From contig NZ_QKRA01000002.1 of assembly GCF_003362755.1 (NCBI RefSeq), positions 434,001 to 498,000 of the forward strand: DNA of 64,000 bases, given 5' to 3'. Below are positions 1 to 9,301 of this stretch, one piece after another. The notes beneath the pieces were generated by a model. It saw nothing but the letters and a program-made list of their open reading frames with translations, was not told where the DNA came from and did not search any database. The stretch comes from Marinomonas piezotolerans. GTDB lineage: Bacteria; Pseudomonadota; Gammaproteobacteria; Pseudomonadales; Marinomonadaceae. A program made the position numbers and the translations under genes. How positions within the stretch are numbered: position 1 is the stretch's first letter; every line of letters begins with the position of its first letter.

Positions 1-22
1 TGTCAGTCCGGAGACCTGCCTA
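1..22 (+). promoter_or_regulatory. 3' end of a cobalamin (B12) riboswitch, truncated by the window edge
   Basis: Bases 4-20 match the conserved 3' strand of the cobalamin riboswitch (consensus AGTC-GGAGACCTGCC). The rest of the aptamer lies outside the window. It sits about 90 bases before btuB, the classic target. Identification rests on this motif plus context. Confidence 0.8.
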
Positions 23-70
23 TAGTTAGGGGCTTTTCCGTCGACGAAGACGGTCTAAGCGAGTATCCAT

Positions 71-92
71 CACTGTGCGGGCGTGCGCAGTG
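71..92 (+). promoter_or_regulatory. Hairpin between the B12 riboswitch and btuB
   Basis: CACTGTGCG pairs with TGCGCAGTG (nine pairs including two wobbles) around a four-base GGCG loop. It covers an alternative GTG start at 83 and ends 17 bases before the preferred ATG at 110. No U-tract follows, so if it belongs to the riboswitch expression platform it would act on translation. The role is inferred from position only. Confidence 0.4.
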
Positions 93-109
93 TTAATGCA
101 GAACACATC

Positions 110-1936
110 ATGACTCAATCACTCAATGCACTTCCAGCGTTTGCCAAATCGGCGATAACGCTCAGTATTCTTTCGTCCATTGCTAGCATCGCTTACGCTG
201 ATGACAATGAGACGTCTTCAACCACCAGTTTTGTTTTACCGATCGTCGTCACGGGCACCTCTACGCCGGTAGCGGCTTCTGATTCGCTAGCGTCAACAAC
301 CGTCATTGATGCTGAAGAGATCGAAAAGCAGCAACCTCAAGAATTAACCGAGTTACTCGCAGGGCAACCGGGGATCGATCTCGCCACAAACGGCGGCTAC
401 GGCAAAACTACCAGCGTCTACGTCCGTGGTAATGACAACGAATCCACATTGCTGATGATCGACGGTATTCCTTTGTATTCGGCGTCCAGTGGTGGCGCAT
501 CATGGGGGGTTGTGTCGCCCTCTTTGCTAAATCGTATTGAAATCCTGCGTGGCCCGCGTGCGACCCTTTATGGCGCTGGCGTATCTGGCGGTGTTGTACA
601 GGCATTTTCTGAAGACCGTTACGGTGATCCGCGCGTTGTATTGGAAGCGGGCGGTGGCTCGTTTAATACACAAATATTAGGCGTAACGGTAGACGGCGGT
701 GCAAACGGCACATCTTATGTTTTGGCTCTTGATGCGCTTAAAACAGATGGCGTAGAGATTAAGCCTGATGACGGTAACAAAGGACTAGAGCGCCAGAGCT
801 TGCTCGCAAAGCTTAAGCATGAATTTGACAGCGGTGCTTATGTGTCAGGTGTTATCGCGAACAGTACTGGCCACACTGAATATGTGGGTGATGAAGGCGA
901 CTTTCGCGTCGGGGTCGTGGGCGCGACATTAGGCGTTCCATTGGCCGACTTGGGCGAGACAAAACTTACGTTAAGTGAGGCGCGTGATGAATCGGATGCG
1001 GACGTCCGTGGTTCCCATTACAACACCAAAATTCAGCGCGCACGATGGGAAAACATTTTTTGGGCTGGTGATCATGAATACATTCTTGGTGCTGAAATCT
1101 CAGATACATCGCTAGATGGTTACACGGGATCCGCAGTGTATGACGTCGCTGATCAGCGTAATACAGCGGGCTTTGCACAAGCGTTATTCGATTTCTATCC
1201 TTTTAGTGCGCAGTTGAATATTCGTCAAGACGATCATGAACGCTATGGTTCGAGTACCACGGGTGGAATCGCGTTAGGGTATGCGTTGGATGAGGCACAC
1301 CAGCTTCGCGCCAGCTACGGCACGGCATTCCGTGTGCCCAGCTTCAACGATCTCTATTGGCCTGGCTTTGGTAATGAAAACCTGAAACCGGGTGAGTCGG
1401 AAACGGTCGAGTTAGGCATTAATGCTACCTACTCTCAGTTTTTCTGGGATGCCGCCGTGTATCAGACAGAATACAAAAACCTAATTGATGCCTCGTCGAC
1501 CTCCGTGAGCAATGTCGCAGTAGCGCGCATGCAAGGGGTGGAGTTAAGTTCTGGCTTCGATTGGGATCAATGGCGCGTACAAACCGCTTTGTCTTTCTTG
1601 GATGCGAAGGATCTGGATTCTGGTAAGCGTTTACGCCGCCGTGCAGAGAAAAGCGCTCGAATTGATGTGGACCGTGCTATCGAGAATGGCGGTTTAGGCT
1701 TCTCTGTGATTGGCTATGGCGAACGTTACGATGATAAAGCCAATACTCGCCGTTTACCGGGCTATGCGTTACTTAACCTGCGTGCTCATTATGAGTTTGC
1801 CGAAGATTGGGAAGCTAAGTTCACCGTGAAAAATGCGTTGGATAAAGACTATGTCACGACTCGAAATTTCAGTGGCTGGTATTACCAAAACCCGGGTGTT
1901 GGCGCGTTCTTAACGATCCAATACACAGCGCTTTAA
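110..1936 (+). CDS. btuB: BtuB-like TonB-dependent outer-membrane cobalamin receptor
   Basis: A 608-residue outer-membrane receptor that would bring cobalamin across the outer membrane using TonB energy. The ATG at 110 is chosen because it starts directly at a signal peptide (residues 1-30, ending AYA before DDNET); a GTG at 83 is in frame but adds nine unrelated residues. A TonB box-like segment (LPIVVTG) follows, then the plug domain with the RGPRATLYG motif, then a beta-barrel ending in aromatic and hydrophobic residues. It follows a cobalamin riboswitch and leads btuFCD, 12 bases ahead of btuF, so B12 is the likely ligand. Length matches BtuB (about 600). Confidence 0.9.
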   Translation: MTQSLNALPAFAKSAITLSILSSIASIAYADDNETSSTTSFVLPIVVTGTSTPVAASDSLASTTVIDAEEIEKQQPQELTELLAGQPGIDLATNGGYGKTTSVYVRGNDNESTLLMIDGIPLYSASSGGASWGVVSPSLLNRIEILRGPRATLYGAGVSGGVVQAFSEDRYGDPRVVLEAGGGSFNTQILGVTVDGGANGTSYVLALDALKTDGVEIKPDDGNKGLERQSLLAKLKHEFDSGAYVSGVIANSTGHTEYVGDEGDFRVGVVGATLGVPLADLGETKLTLSEARDESDADVRGSHYNTKIQRARWENIFWAGDHEYILGAEISDTSLDGYTGSAVYDVADQRNTAGFAQALFDFYPFSAQLNIRQDDHERYGSSTTGGIALGYALDEAHQLRASYGTAFRVPSFNDLYWPGFGNENLKPGESETVELGINATYSQFFWDAAVYQTEYKNLIDASSTSVSNVAVARMQGVELSSGFDWDQWRVQTALSFLDAKDLDSGKRLRRRAEKSARIDVDRAIENGGLGFSVIGYGERYDDKANTRRLPGYALLNLRAHYEFAEDWEAKFTVKNALDKDYVTTRNFSGWYYQNPGVGAFLTIQYTAL

Positions 1937-1948
1937 GGAATCAACACG

Positions 1949-2836
1949 ATGCGCACGGCTTTGAAAACGCTCTTGTTGACGACACTGACGCTCTGCTCTG
2001 CTAAGTCAGTGATGGCGCAGCAATGTGTGGTGGATGATCGACAGCGAACGGTTTGCATGGATAAGCCTGCGCAGCGTATTGCGACGTTATCGCCTGGCGC
2101 AACGGAGTTAGCTTTTGCCGCAGGCGCAGGCAGCAAAGTCGTCGCGGTTGTGTCGTACAGTGATTATCCGCCGCAAGCGAAGCAGATCACCTCAGTGGGC
2201 AGCCATACCCGTATTGATATGGAGCGTCTTGTCAGCTTACAGCCAGATTTAGTTCTGGCATGGCGCACGGGCAATCCACCTGAGCAAATTGATCTGTTGG
2301 AGAAAATGGGGCAGACGGTGTTTATCATTGAGCCACATGAGTTTGATGAGATCGCTACCGCAGTGAAGCGCATAGGTACGCTTGCTGGCACAGAAGTAGT
2401 GGCAGATGACGTCGCTGATACGTTTCTGGCGGGTATTGAGCAATTACGTGAACGTTATCAAAATGCGCCGAAAGTACGCACCTTTTATCAAGTGTGGGAT
2501 GAGCCGTTGATGAGTATGAGTGGGAAACATTACATCAGTAAGGTTGTTGCCTTATGTGGTGGTGTGAATGTCTTTGCCGACTCGTCGCGGATGATTCCTC
2601 GTTTGAACGTCGAATCGGTCTTATTGCAAAACCCAGAAGCGATTATTGCAGGGGGCATGGGTGAAGAAAATTCGAGTTGGCTACAGGCGTGGCGCGCATT
2701 TCCTGAAATGCGTGCCACGGCACAGGGTAACTTGTTCTTTGTGCCGCCTTCGTTGATCCAACGACCTACCCCCCGTGTGCTCGAGGGTGCGCGCATTCTT
2801 TGTGACAAACTGGATATCGCCCGTGCTCGCCGCTAG
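1949..2836 (+). CDS. btuF: BtuF-like periplasmic cobalamin-binding protein
   Basis: A 295-residue class III periplasmic binding protein (helical backbone, PF01497) that would pass cobalamin from BtuB to BtuCD. It has a signal peptide (about 1-23, ending VMA), the N-terminal RIATLSPGATEL segment typical of BtuF, and the VWDEPL motif in the second lobe. It starts with ATG 12 bases after btuB and its end overlaps btuC. Fe-siderophore binding proteins share the fold, but the riboswitch and btuB context favour B12. Confidence 0.88.
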   Translation: MRTALKTLLLTTLTLCSAKSVMAQQCVVDDRQRTVCMDKPAQRIATLSPGATELAFAAGAGSKVVAVVSYSDYPPQAKQITSVGSHTRIDMERLVSLQPDLVLAWRTGNPPEQIDLLEKMGQTVFIIEPHEFDEIATAVKRIGTLAGTEVVADDVADTFLAGIEQLRERYQNAPKVRTFYQVWDEPLMSMSGKHYISKVVALCGGVNVFADSSRMIPRLNVESVLLQNPEAIIAGGMGEENSSWLQAWRAFPEMRATAQGNLFFVPPSLIQRPTPRVLEGARILCDKLDIARARR

Positions 2837-3824
2837 CGTCTCTCGGTCTTTGCCGTCATCTAAGCGGTTTTCACTGAGTGTGTTGGTGTGCGCTTCTATC
2901 GTCATCATGTTGTTTGCCCTGACGCAAGGCAGCGCTTCGCTCTCTATTCGAGAAGTATGGCTGGCGCTAACGGGCGAGGGGACGCCTCTGGCCACCACCT
3001 TAGTCATGGAGCTGCGATTACCACGCATCTTAGCAGCCTATGCAACAGGAGGCTTGCTCGCCGTTGCTGGGGCATTGATGCAGATTTTGCTACGTAACCC
3101 TTTAGCTGAGCCCTATGTATTGGGCATTTCTGGTGGCGCTTCGGTGGCCGCCTTAGTGTCCATTTTACTTGGCATCTCTGGGGTGTTGCTGTCAGGGGCG
3201 GCGTTTTTGGGGGCAATGGTATCAACGGTGCTGGTATTTGGTATCAGCCAAGCAGGGCGCACCAGTTCTTCTTTGCGACTGTTATTAACGGGTGTTGTCA
3301 TCGCTGCGGGTTGGGGCGCGTTGATTACCCTGATTTTAGCGCTTGCGCCACCGCATAAGCTCCCTGGCATGTTGTATTGGCTGATGGGCGACTTATCCTA
3401 CGCCGGATCCCCCATTTTGCCTTGGTGTATGCTGATTGCGGTGTGTGTGGTTATCGTGCCACTGGGTCGTAGTCTAAATGTATTGGCACGTGGCGCATTG
3501 CAAGCCGCATCATTGGGTGTGGATGTGAAGCGATTAGAGCGTCTTGTGTTTGTATTGGCAAGCCTGCTGACCGCTGTTGCGGTGACGACCGCAGGCAGCG
3601 TTGGGTTTGTCGGACTGGTCGTTCCACATTTGCTGCGCATGGTATTGGGCAATGATCAGCGCGTTACGTTACCTGCGTGTGCGTTGGCGGGTGGTTGTCT
3701 ATTAACCTTAGCCGACACGCTCGCGCGCGTGGTGATTGCCCCAGAACAGTTACCCGTGGGCGTGATTACTGCGCTATTGGGCGTCCCGACATTTTTACTC
3801 TTATTACGTAAGGGGCGACTATGA
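2823..3824 (+). CDS. btuC: BtuC-like cobalamin ABC transporter permease
   Basis: FecCD/BtuC-family inner-membrane permease with about ten hydrophobic helices. Signature segments are LRLPRILAAYATGG near the N-terminus, PLAEPYVLGISGGA, and GFVGLVVPHLLR in the C-terminal part that contacts the ATPase. The open frame extends upstream to a GTG at 2775, deep inside btuF. The GTG at 2823 gives 333 residues, close to the usual 326, and overlaps btuF by 14 bases, suggesting translational coupling. It overlaps btuD by four bases (ATGA). Confidence 0.88.
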   Translation: MLAASVSRSLPSSKRFSLSVLVCASIVIMLFALTQGSASLSIREVWLALTGEGTPLATTLVMELRLPRILAAYATGGLLAVAGALMQILLRNPLAEPYVLGISGGASVAALVSILLGISGVLLSGAAFLGAMVSTVLVFGISQAGRTSSSLRLLLTGVVIAAGWGALITLILALAPPHKLPGMLYWLMGDLSYAGSPILPWCMLIAVCVVIVPLGRSLNVLARGALQAASLGVDVKRLERLVFVLASLLTAVAVTTAGSVGFVGLVVPHLLRMVLGNDQRVTLPACALAGGCLLTLADTLARVVIAPEQLPVGVITALLGVPTFLLLLRKGRL

Positions 3825-4591
3825 CGCAGTTAGTCCTTGATCGTATGGTGGTGGATATTCCCCAGCAAGGTGCGATGTCGCCGTTGACCATGAGTTTATC
3901 CAGTGGGCAGTTATGGGGAGTGCTTGGGCCAAATGGGGTGGGAAAAACCACGTTACTGCATACCTTGGCGGGTATTCTTGCTCCGCGTTCGGGCAGGATT
4001 GAACTGGACGCGACGCCCTTAGCAAAGCTCGCTCGACCCATGCTTGCCCAGTGTATTGGGGTGATGTTTCAAGATCATCAAGACGGTTTTCCCGCGACGG
4101 TGTATGAAACCGTATTGCTTGGGCGTCACCCACATTTGGGTGTTTGGCAGAAGGAAAGCGATCAGGATCACGCTATTGTCCTTAATGCCCTGAAGAGTTT
4201 GGACCTGCTGGCGTTGCAAAACCGTTTAATCACGGAGTTATCAGGCGGGGAGCGCCAACGTGTGGCGTTAGCCATGCTCAAAGCGCAGCAGCCGAAGGTT
4301 TGGCTCGTTGATGAGCCGACCAACCACCTCGACTTAAATCACCAAGTGCGAGCAATGGAGATTCTTGCCGAGCAGTCCTTACAAGGTGATTGTGTGGTGG
4401 CCTCTTTGCATGACGTGAATCTCGCCGCGCGTTGGTGCACGCATGTGTTGCTCCTGTATCCAGACCGTCCACCTCTCTGGGGTGAGTCGGCTTCTTTATT
4501 AACCACCGATCATCTAGAGCCACTTTATCGCCAGCCATTGGCGGTGACAGAGCTTGAAGGGCGTTCTGTGTTTGTGCCGCGGAGCACGTAA
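3821..4591 (+). CDS. btuD: BtuD-like cobalamin ABC transporter ATPase
   Basis: A 256-residue ABC ATPase that would power B12 import through BtuC. Walker A is GPNGVGKTT (36-44), the signature is LSGGERQR, Walker B is VWLVDEPTNHLD, and an H-loop (SLHDVNLAA) follows. The start ATG overlaps the btuC stop (ATGA). The hydroxamate siderophore ATPase FhuC is the closest alternative family, but gene order riboswitch-btuB-F-C-D settles the role. Confidence 0.88.
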   Translation: MTQLVLDRMVVDIPQQGAMSPLTMSLSSGQLWGVLGPNGVGKTTLLHTLAGILAPRSGRIELDATPLAKLARPMLAQCIGVMFQDHQDGFPATVYETVLLGRHPHLGVWQKESDQDHAIVLNALKSLDLLALQNRLITELSGGERQRVALAMLKAQQPKVWLVDEPTNHLDLNHQVRAMEILAEQSLQGDCVVASLHDVNLAARWCTHVLLLYPDRPPLWGESASLLTTDHLEPLYRQPLAVTELEGRSVFVPRST

Positions 4592-4688
4592 TCACGACTA
4601 AAGGACGACCGAGCGCCGTTGAATGCATAGACCCGTATCGTGAAACGTATTAGGCTTAGCGCCCATCATTCGATAGTCGGAGTGTGTG

Positions 4689-5039
4689 ATGAACGAACCG
4701 AAAAGACCCATCAATGTACATAAGGCCTATCATGCCCATGTATATTTTGACGCGAGTACAGTCGAATTTGCGACCCAGCTTTGTAATGAGGCCGGTGCAA
4801 AATTCGGGTTACGTGTAGGGCGCGTCCATCAGAAATTAGTCGGCCCTCATACACGTTGGAGTTGTCAGCTTGTCTTTAGCCAGCAATCTTTTGATGACGT
4901 GGTGCCATGGCTTGATGAGCACCGCAACGGTCTATCAATACTGATACATGGTGTTACGGGCGATGACTACAAAGACCACACTGATCATGCCTATTGGTTG
5001 GGTGATGAAGCGGACTTATATCTAGGAAACTTCTTATAG
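4689..5039 (+). CDS. DOPA 4,5-dioxygenase family protein
   Basis: A 116-residue protein of the DOPA 4,5-dioxygenase family (PF08883), small cytosolic proteins related to ring-cleaving dioxygenases. The family pattern is visible: YHAHVYFD near the start, RVGRVH in the middle, GPHTRW, and LIHGVTGDDYKDHTDHAYWLG near the end, supplying conserved histidines. An in-frame GTG lies three bases upstream (4686); ATG at 4689 is preferred. It stands alone between btuD and the RpiR gene, converging on the latter 12 bases away. The substrate in bacteria is generally unknown. Confidence 0.8.
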   Translation: MNEPKRPINVHKAYHAHVYFDASTVEFATQLCNEAGAKFGLRVGRVHQKLVGPHTRWSCQLVFSQQSFDDVVPWLDEHRNGLSILIHGVTGDDYKDHTDHAYWLGDEADLYLGNFL

Positions 5040-5051
5040 TGCCGAGTCGGT

Positions 5052-5864
5052 CTACGGCTCTAATTCATCCAGCTCTTCATAAAGCCCAGAGATTGCTTGT
5101 GTGCGACGTTGAGCTTGTTTGCCAATATGGCGATACACTCGGTTAGACAGCATTGAAACCAGACTCATGGGGGCTGCGTAACTGTCGAACGGGCTGTCAT
5201 TGCCGAGATGACACACCAACACATTATTGACTTGTTGATTGTAGACTTGGCCTGTTGGATCCGTGATCAAAATGGTATTGCGGCCTTTAAGTGTCTCCAC
5301 GATTTTCTTAAAGGCTCGTGTACGGCGACGAAATCCAAGTAGCACGATGACTTCGCCATCAATGATGTCGTGCAAGTCTTCCCCGAGTGTCTGCCCAGGC
5401 TGCGGTAATAAGCGAATTGAAGCGCGTACTTGCTGCAATTGTTGGCGAAAATGAAGTGCAATGGGGTAGGCATTACGAAACCCAATAAGCGTAACGCGGC
5501 TGGCTTCGGCAAGCTGTTTGCTGATGTCGTTAAGGACCTCCGGCCGCAGGCCTTCAAAGGTACGCGAAAGGTTATTTAGCTCCTCGGCGGTTTGATCGAT
5601 GGTGCTGCCTTGAGTCAAAACAGGCACTCCACTCTCTCTTAAAGCTAACTGCGCTTGTTTGGCATCCTGTTGCGACTCAAACCCTATTTGGCGAAAGAAG
5701 CGGCTCACTGTGGCCTTAGAGGTATTGGTATGCTCCGCGATTTCAGCAGATGTTTGGCTAACGATGGCTAAAGGATGTTGCTGTAAATAGTTGGCGATGG
5801 TGCGTGCCGAGGGTGACAGCGACGGATAGTTTTGCTCGATTAGCGATAGGACATCTTGTTTCAC
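5052..5864 (-). CDS. MurR/RpiR-family transcriptional regulator
   Basis: A 270-residue regulator with an N-terminal HTH_6 domain (about 1-77; SAEIAEHTNTSKATVSRFFRQIGF is the helix-turn-helix region) and a C-terminal SIS domain (about 120-250), which in this family binds a phosphosugar or related ligand. It starts with GTG at 5864. It is divergent from the Opp/Nik-type ABC operon beginning at 6103, and a perfect palindrome lies between them, so it probably controls that operon. The ligand cannot be read from sequence. Confidence 0.85.
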   Translation of the reverse strand: MKQDVLSLIEQNYPSLSPSARTIANYLQQHPLAIVSQTSAEIAEHTNTSKATVSRFFRQIGFESQQDAKQAQLALRESGVPVLTQGSTIDQTAEELNNLSRTFEGLRPEVLNDISKQLAEASRVTLIGFRNAYPIALHFRQQLQQVRASIRLLPQPGQTLGEDLHDIIDGEVIVLLGFRRRTRAFKKIVETLKGRNTILITDPTGQVYNQQVNNVLVCHLGNDSPFDSYAAPMSLVSMLSNRVYRHIGKQAQRRTQAISGLYEELDELEP

Positions 5865-6062
5865 GGTGTGGTTACAGCCTTATTCAATCAGTGTATGAGT
5901 ATAAGGTAATCGAAAGCGAACAGTGTGCCAACTGAGATTATTTCTCATGGTACGTTTGTTTCAGTGGTATCTAAGCTTGGAGGGAGCAGCCATTGTCCTA
6001 GTGGCCGCATTGTAATGCACATATTTGATGCATTTTATGCTTTCTAAACTCGATCTATTTTG

Positions 6063-6078
6063 TTATGTTATAACATAA
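6063..6078. promoter_or_regulatory. Perfect 16-bp palindrome, candidate RpiR operator
   Basis: TTATGTTATAACATAA is a perfect inverted repeat ending 24 bases before the ABC operon start and in the RpiR/ABC divergent gap. Size, symmetry and location fit a dimeric repressor site overlapping the promoter. A second, spaced repeat AATGCA...TGCATT lies at 6014-6034. That the RpiR protein binds here is inference. Confidence 0.55.
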
Positions 6079-6102
6079 TTCAAATGCAAGCTGATTGATA
6101 GT

Positions 6103-6942
6103 ATGTCCTCCGTTATCCCAGCCTCAAAATGCGTACTAGAAGTGCGTAATCTAGCCCTGTCTTTAGACCAGAAAACGCTGGTCGATAACATCAGCTTTTC
6201 GTTGTACGAAGGAGAGCGGGTGTGTCTGATTGGCGCGTCAGGGTCGGGGAAATCTCTGACGGCCCGTGCAATCAATGGCACGGTCGCACCCTACATCAAG
6301 GTGGCGGGTGACATTCTTGTGAATGGGATCTCAGTGGCGCAACAGCCGGTCTTGGCACGACGAGCACACGCCCGTGTGGCAACGGTGTTCCAAGATACGT
6401 TCAGTGCGCTGAACCCATTGATGAGTGTGGGTAAGCAATTGTCGCTGAGTACCAATATTCAATCGCGCGACGAGTTATTAGCGCTGTTACAGCAAATGCA
6501 GTTGAAAGACGCTGAGTCCTTACTCGCACGTTTGCCCTCTGAATTGTCGGGTGGCCAGCGGCAGCGTTTGTGCATCGCTTTTGCACTGCTTAGTGGCTCA
6601 AACTTATTGGTTGCCGATGAACCGACCACCGCACTGGATGTGCTGAGTCAGCAGCAAGTCATTAAAGTTTTGCGTCAATGTTGTGATGATCATGTGTGCA
6701 CCCACTCTGAAGACTTACACGGTAGCCCATTGTCGTTGCTGTTTATCACCCATGACATCAGTGTCGCTGCACAGTTGTGTGACCGTGCCATCGTGATGCA
6801 GAACGGAAAGATCGTAGAGCAAGGTGCATTAGCGCAGTTATTGAGTGCGCCACAACATCCCTATACCCAAAGCTTGATCGCGGCGGCTCAACAAGTCTTT
6901 TCGGACATGGCCCTACCGTCAAAAAAGGTTGTTAACGCATGA
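6103..6942 (+). CDS. Opp/Nik-type ABC transporter ATPase, first of two
   Basis: A 279-residue ATPase of the oligopeptide/nickel importer group (OppD/NikD-like). It shows GASGSGKS (Walker A), LSGGQRQR (signature), LLVADEPTTALD (Walker B) and ITHDISVAAQLCDR (H-loop). The C-terminus (HPYTQSLIAA) is the usual OppD/NikD tail. It overlaps the next ATPase by four bases and heads a four-gene operon with no strong Shine-Dalgarno of its own. Peptides, nickel chelates and other small ligands are all carried by this family, so the substrate is open. Confidence 0.85.
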   Translation: MSSVIPASKCVLEVRNLALSLDQKTLVDNISFSLYEGERVCLIGASGSGKSLTARAINGTVAPYIKVAGDILVNGISVAQQPVLARRAHARVATVFQDTFSALNPLMSVGKQLSLSTNIQSRDELLALLQQMQLKDAESLLARLPSELSGGQRQRLCIAFALLSGSNLLVADEPTTALDVLSQQQVIKVLRQCCDDHVCTHSEDLHGSPLSLLFITHDISVAAQLCDRAIVMQNGKIVEQGALAQLLSAPQHPYTQSLIAAAQQVFSDMALPSKKVVNA

Positions 6943-7733
6943 GTCAGGTGCCTTTTTTACAGTTGGAAACACTGCGCTATGGTCGTGATCGTGCATCCGA
7001 TATCATTCCTTCATTGAGCTTGAACATCGGTCAGAAGGAACGCATCGGTTTAGTCGGCGAGTCCGGCTGTGGTAAATCTACGTTACTCAAATTGATACTT
7101 GGTGTGATTCAAGCTCAGTCAGGTCAGATTCATTGCGAAGGCGAGCCGATACGCATCACACCGTGGCGCCCGATGAATCATTATCGCAAGTTAGTGCAGT
7201 ACATTCCGCAAGATCCGCATACGGCCTTACCGCCACACCAAACTGTCGCCACTTTACTGTCTGAACCCATCAAGCGGCTTAAGCTGGGCACCCCTGATGT
7301 GGCCATGTTGCAGCGCGCGATAGAGCAAGTGGAGTTGCCACATTCAGTACTGGCCCAAAAAGCCAGTGAGCTGTCGGGGGGGCAAGCCCAGCGTGTTGCG
7401 TTAGCCCGTGCTCTGATTATCAAACCTAAATTTCTTCTGGCGGATGAACCCACCAGTGGCCTGGATCTCCCTTTACGTGAGCAAGTCAAGGCTCTGCTTT
7501 CGCAGGTATGTGATGAGAATCAAATGGGGCTGTTGGTAGTCACCCATGATATTTCCATGGTGTCAGGGTTGTGTGACCGCATGCTCGTCATGCAGCAAGG
7601 GCGCATCATCGAAGACCAGCCCACCGCCGATGCCTTGCGAGCACCGAACAATATTTATACCCAACGCCTTCTTGAGGCGGTGCCAACCGTTCATGCCAAT
7701 GCATGGCAACCTTCTTCTTTATTATCGAACTAA
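6939..7733 (+). CDS. Opp/Nik-type ABC transporter ATPase, second of two
   Basis: A 264-residue ATPase of the OppF/NikE type, forming the expected heterodimer with the upstream ATPase. Visible motifs are GESGCGKST, YIPQDPHTALPPH (Q-loop), LSGGQAQR, LLADEPTSGLD and VTHDISMVSGLCDR. The start overlaps the preceding stop (ATGA), indicating coupling. The canonical OppF zinc-type tail is absent or reduced, as in NikE. Confidence 0.85.
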   Translation: MSQVPFLQLETLRYGRDRASDIIPSLSLNIGQKERIGLVGESGCGKSTLLKLILGVIQAQSGQIHCEGEPIRITPWRPMNHYRKLVQYIPQDPHTALPPHQTVATLLSEPIKRLKLGTPDVAMLQRAIEQVELPHSVLAQKASELSGGQAQRVALARALIIKPKFLLADEPTSGLDLPLREQVKALLSQVCDENQMGLLVVTHDISMVSGLCDRMLVMQQGRIIEDQPTADALRAPNNIYTQRLLEAVPTVHANAWQPSSLLSN

Positions 7734-7753
7734 CTTAAACAAAGGAAATTCTC

Positions 7754-9286
7754 ATGAAGCCGAAGAAAACTTGGTCGTGGATGGCGCTTGCGTTGTCTAT
7801 CACAGCATTAACGGGCTGTTTTGACGGAAGTGAAGACGTGACACAGAGCGCCGATGCCACGGCTCAAACTCAAGACGACCGTTTGAAGCTGGCGATGTTG
7901 TTGACGCCTCGTACAGGCCTGTCGCCATTGAGTGATGATGCCTTTAAATTCTCCCGTTGGAGCGTTGGTGAGACCTTAGTATTTTTAAATGCCGAAGGCA
8001 CGTTAGAACCTAAACTGGCGACCGAGTGGGAACAGATCACTCCGAATGATTGGCGCATTACGTTACGAGAAGGCGTTATGTTCCACGATGGCACGAAAAT
8101 GGATGCAAGCGCCGTGGCCAATGCGCTCGATAAGGCGGCGAACGCTGCGCCTAAACCGCGCATTCTAGACGGTGTGGATTGGACCGTTAAAACCGATGGT
8201 GACAACGCGGTCATCGTCAGCAGTAAAGAGCCAGACCCGCTGTTGGCGCAACGTTTAAGCAGCCCACAGCTCACCATTTTAGCGCCAAGCGCTTACGGCG
8301 AAAACGGGGCGATCAACCCAGAAAGTACCGCAACAGGCCCGTTTCGTCTGGTGAAATTAAATGGCTCAAGTACCGCCACGGTCGATCGATTTGATGGCTA
8401 TTGGGGCGAACCCGCCAAACTGGCGGGCATTGACGTAAGCTTCGTGCCAGATGGTATCGCGCGTGCATCGGCGCTGCGCACTGGGGAAGCCGATGTGGTT
8501 GAGGCGATTCCAGTGTCGCAAGCTCCGCTGCTGGATCCGTCTATGATTCGTGAAGTTGCGATGCCGCGTACCAATACGCTGTATGCGAATATGAACAGCA
8601 GTGTTATGAAGGATGCGGGCATGCGCGCCGCGGTGCGTGAAGCACTTGACCGTCAGCAGTTGATCGACAACGTTTACGAGTCTCGTGCAGACATCGGTGT
8701 GGGCTTGCTTGGTCCAGCGCTACCTTGGGCGGCAAAACTGCGTCAACCCGTGGCAGCGCCGGTTGCCCCTTCTGATCCCCAGGGCGTGGAGATTGTATTG
8801 GGTACCTATACCGACCGAACTGAACTCCCTGAAGTGGCGGTGTATTTGGCTCAGCAATTGACTGAAGCGGGCTTTACCGTCAAGCAAGATGTGCGCGAAT
8901 ACTCGCAAATTGAACAGGATGCATTGGCAGGTAAATTTGACTTGTTTATCTTGTCGCGTGCCACCATGTTGGATCTCGGTGACCCCGTTGCTTACATGTC
9001 GAGCGACTTCACCTGTGAAGGTTCTTATAACCTAGCACAGTTGTGTGATCCGGCGATCGATGACGCCATTGAGGCGGCGTCTGTGTTACCCGCTGGTGAA
9101 GCGCGTCAAAAAGCCATCATGAAAGCGGAACGTTTGATCTTGGCAAGCGATGCGGCCATTCCCCTATTACACGAGCGCGTGATTCAAGGCGAATCAAAGC
9201 GTGTTAGAGAGGCCATTGCGGATCCCCGCGAGCGTTTGATTATTTCAACGCAAACTCATCTTGTGTCTTCTGACTCAGCGAAATAA
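7754..9286 (+). CDS. Family 5 extracellular solute-binding lipoprotein
   Basis: A 510-residue solute-binding protein of family 5 (PF00496, OppA/NikA/DppA class). It has a lipoprotein signal with lipobox LTGC (Cys22), so it should be anchored in the periplasmic face of the inner membrane rather than soluble. The segment WRITLREGVMFHDGTKMDA is the typical SBP5 signature region. A good Shine-Dalgarno (AAAGGA) precedes the ATG. It supplies substrate to the fused permease encoded 15 bases downstream. Ligand is unknown; a NikA-like or peptide role is possible. Confidence 0.85.
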   Translation: MKPKKTWSWMALALSITALTGCFDGSEDVTQSADATAQTQDDRLKLAMLLTPRTGLSPLSDDAFKFSRWSVGETLVFLNAEGTLEPKLATEWEQITPNDWRITLREGVMFHDGTKMDASAVANALDKAANAAPKPRILDGVDWTVKTDGDNAVIVSSKEPDPLLAQRLSSPQLTILAPSAYGENGAINPESTATGPFRLVKLNGSSTATVDRFDGYWGEPAKLAGIDVSFVPDGIARASALRTGEADVVEAIPVSQAPLLDPSMIREVAMPRTNTLYANMNSSVMKDAGMRAAVREALDRQQLIDNVYESRADIGVGLLGPALPWAAKLRQPVAAPVAPSDPQGVEIVLGTYTDRTELPEVAVYLAQQLTEAGFTVKQDVREYSQIEQDALAGKFDLFILSRATMLDLGDPVAYMSSDFTCEGSYNLAQLCDPAIDDAIEAASVLPAGEARQKAIMKAERLILASDAAIPLLHERVIQGESKRVREAIADPRERLIISTQTHLVSSDSAK

Positions 9287-9301
9287 GCGTTTAGCACTTC
9301 T

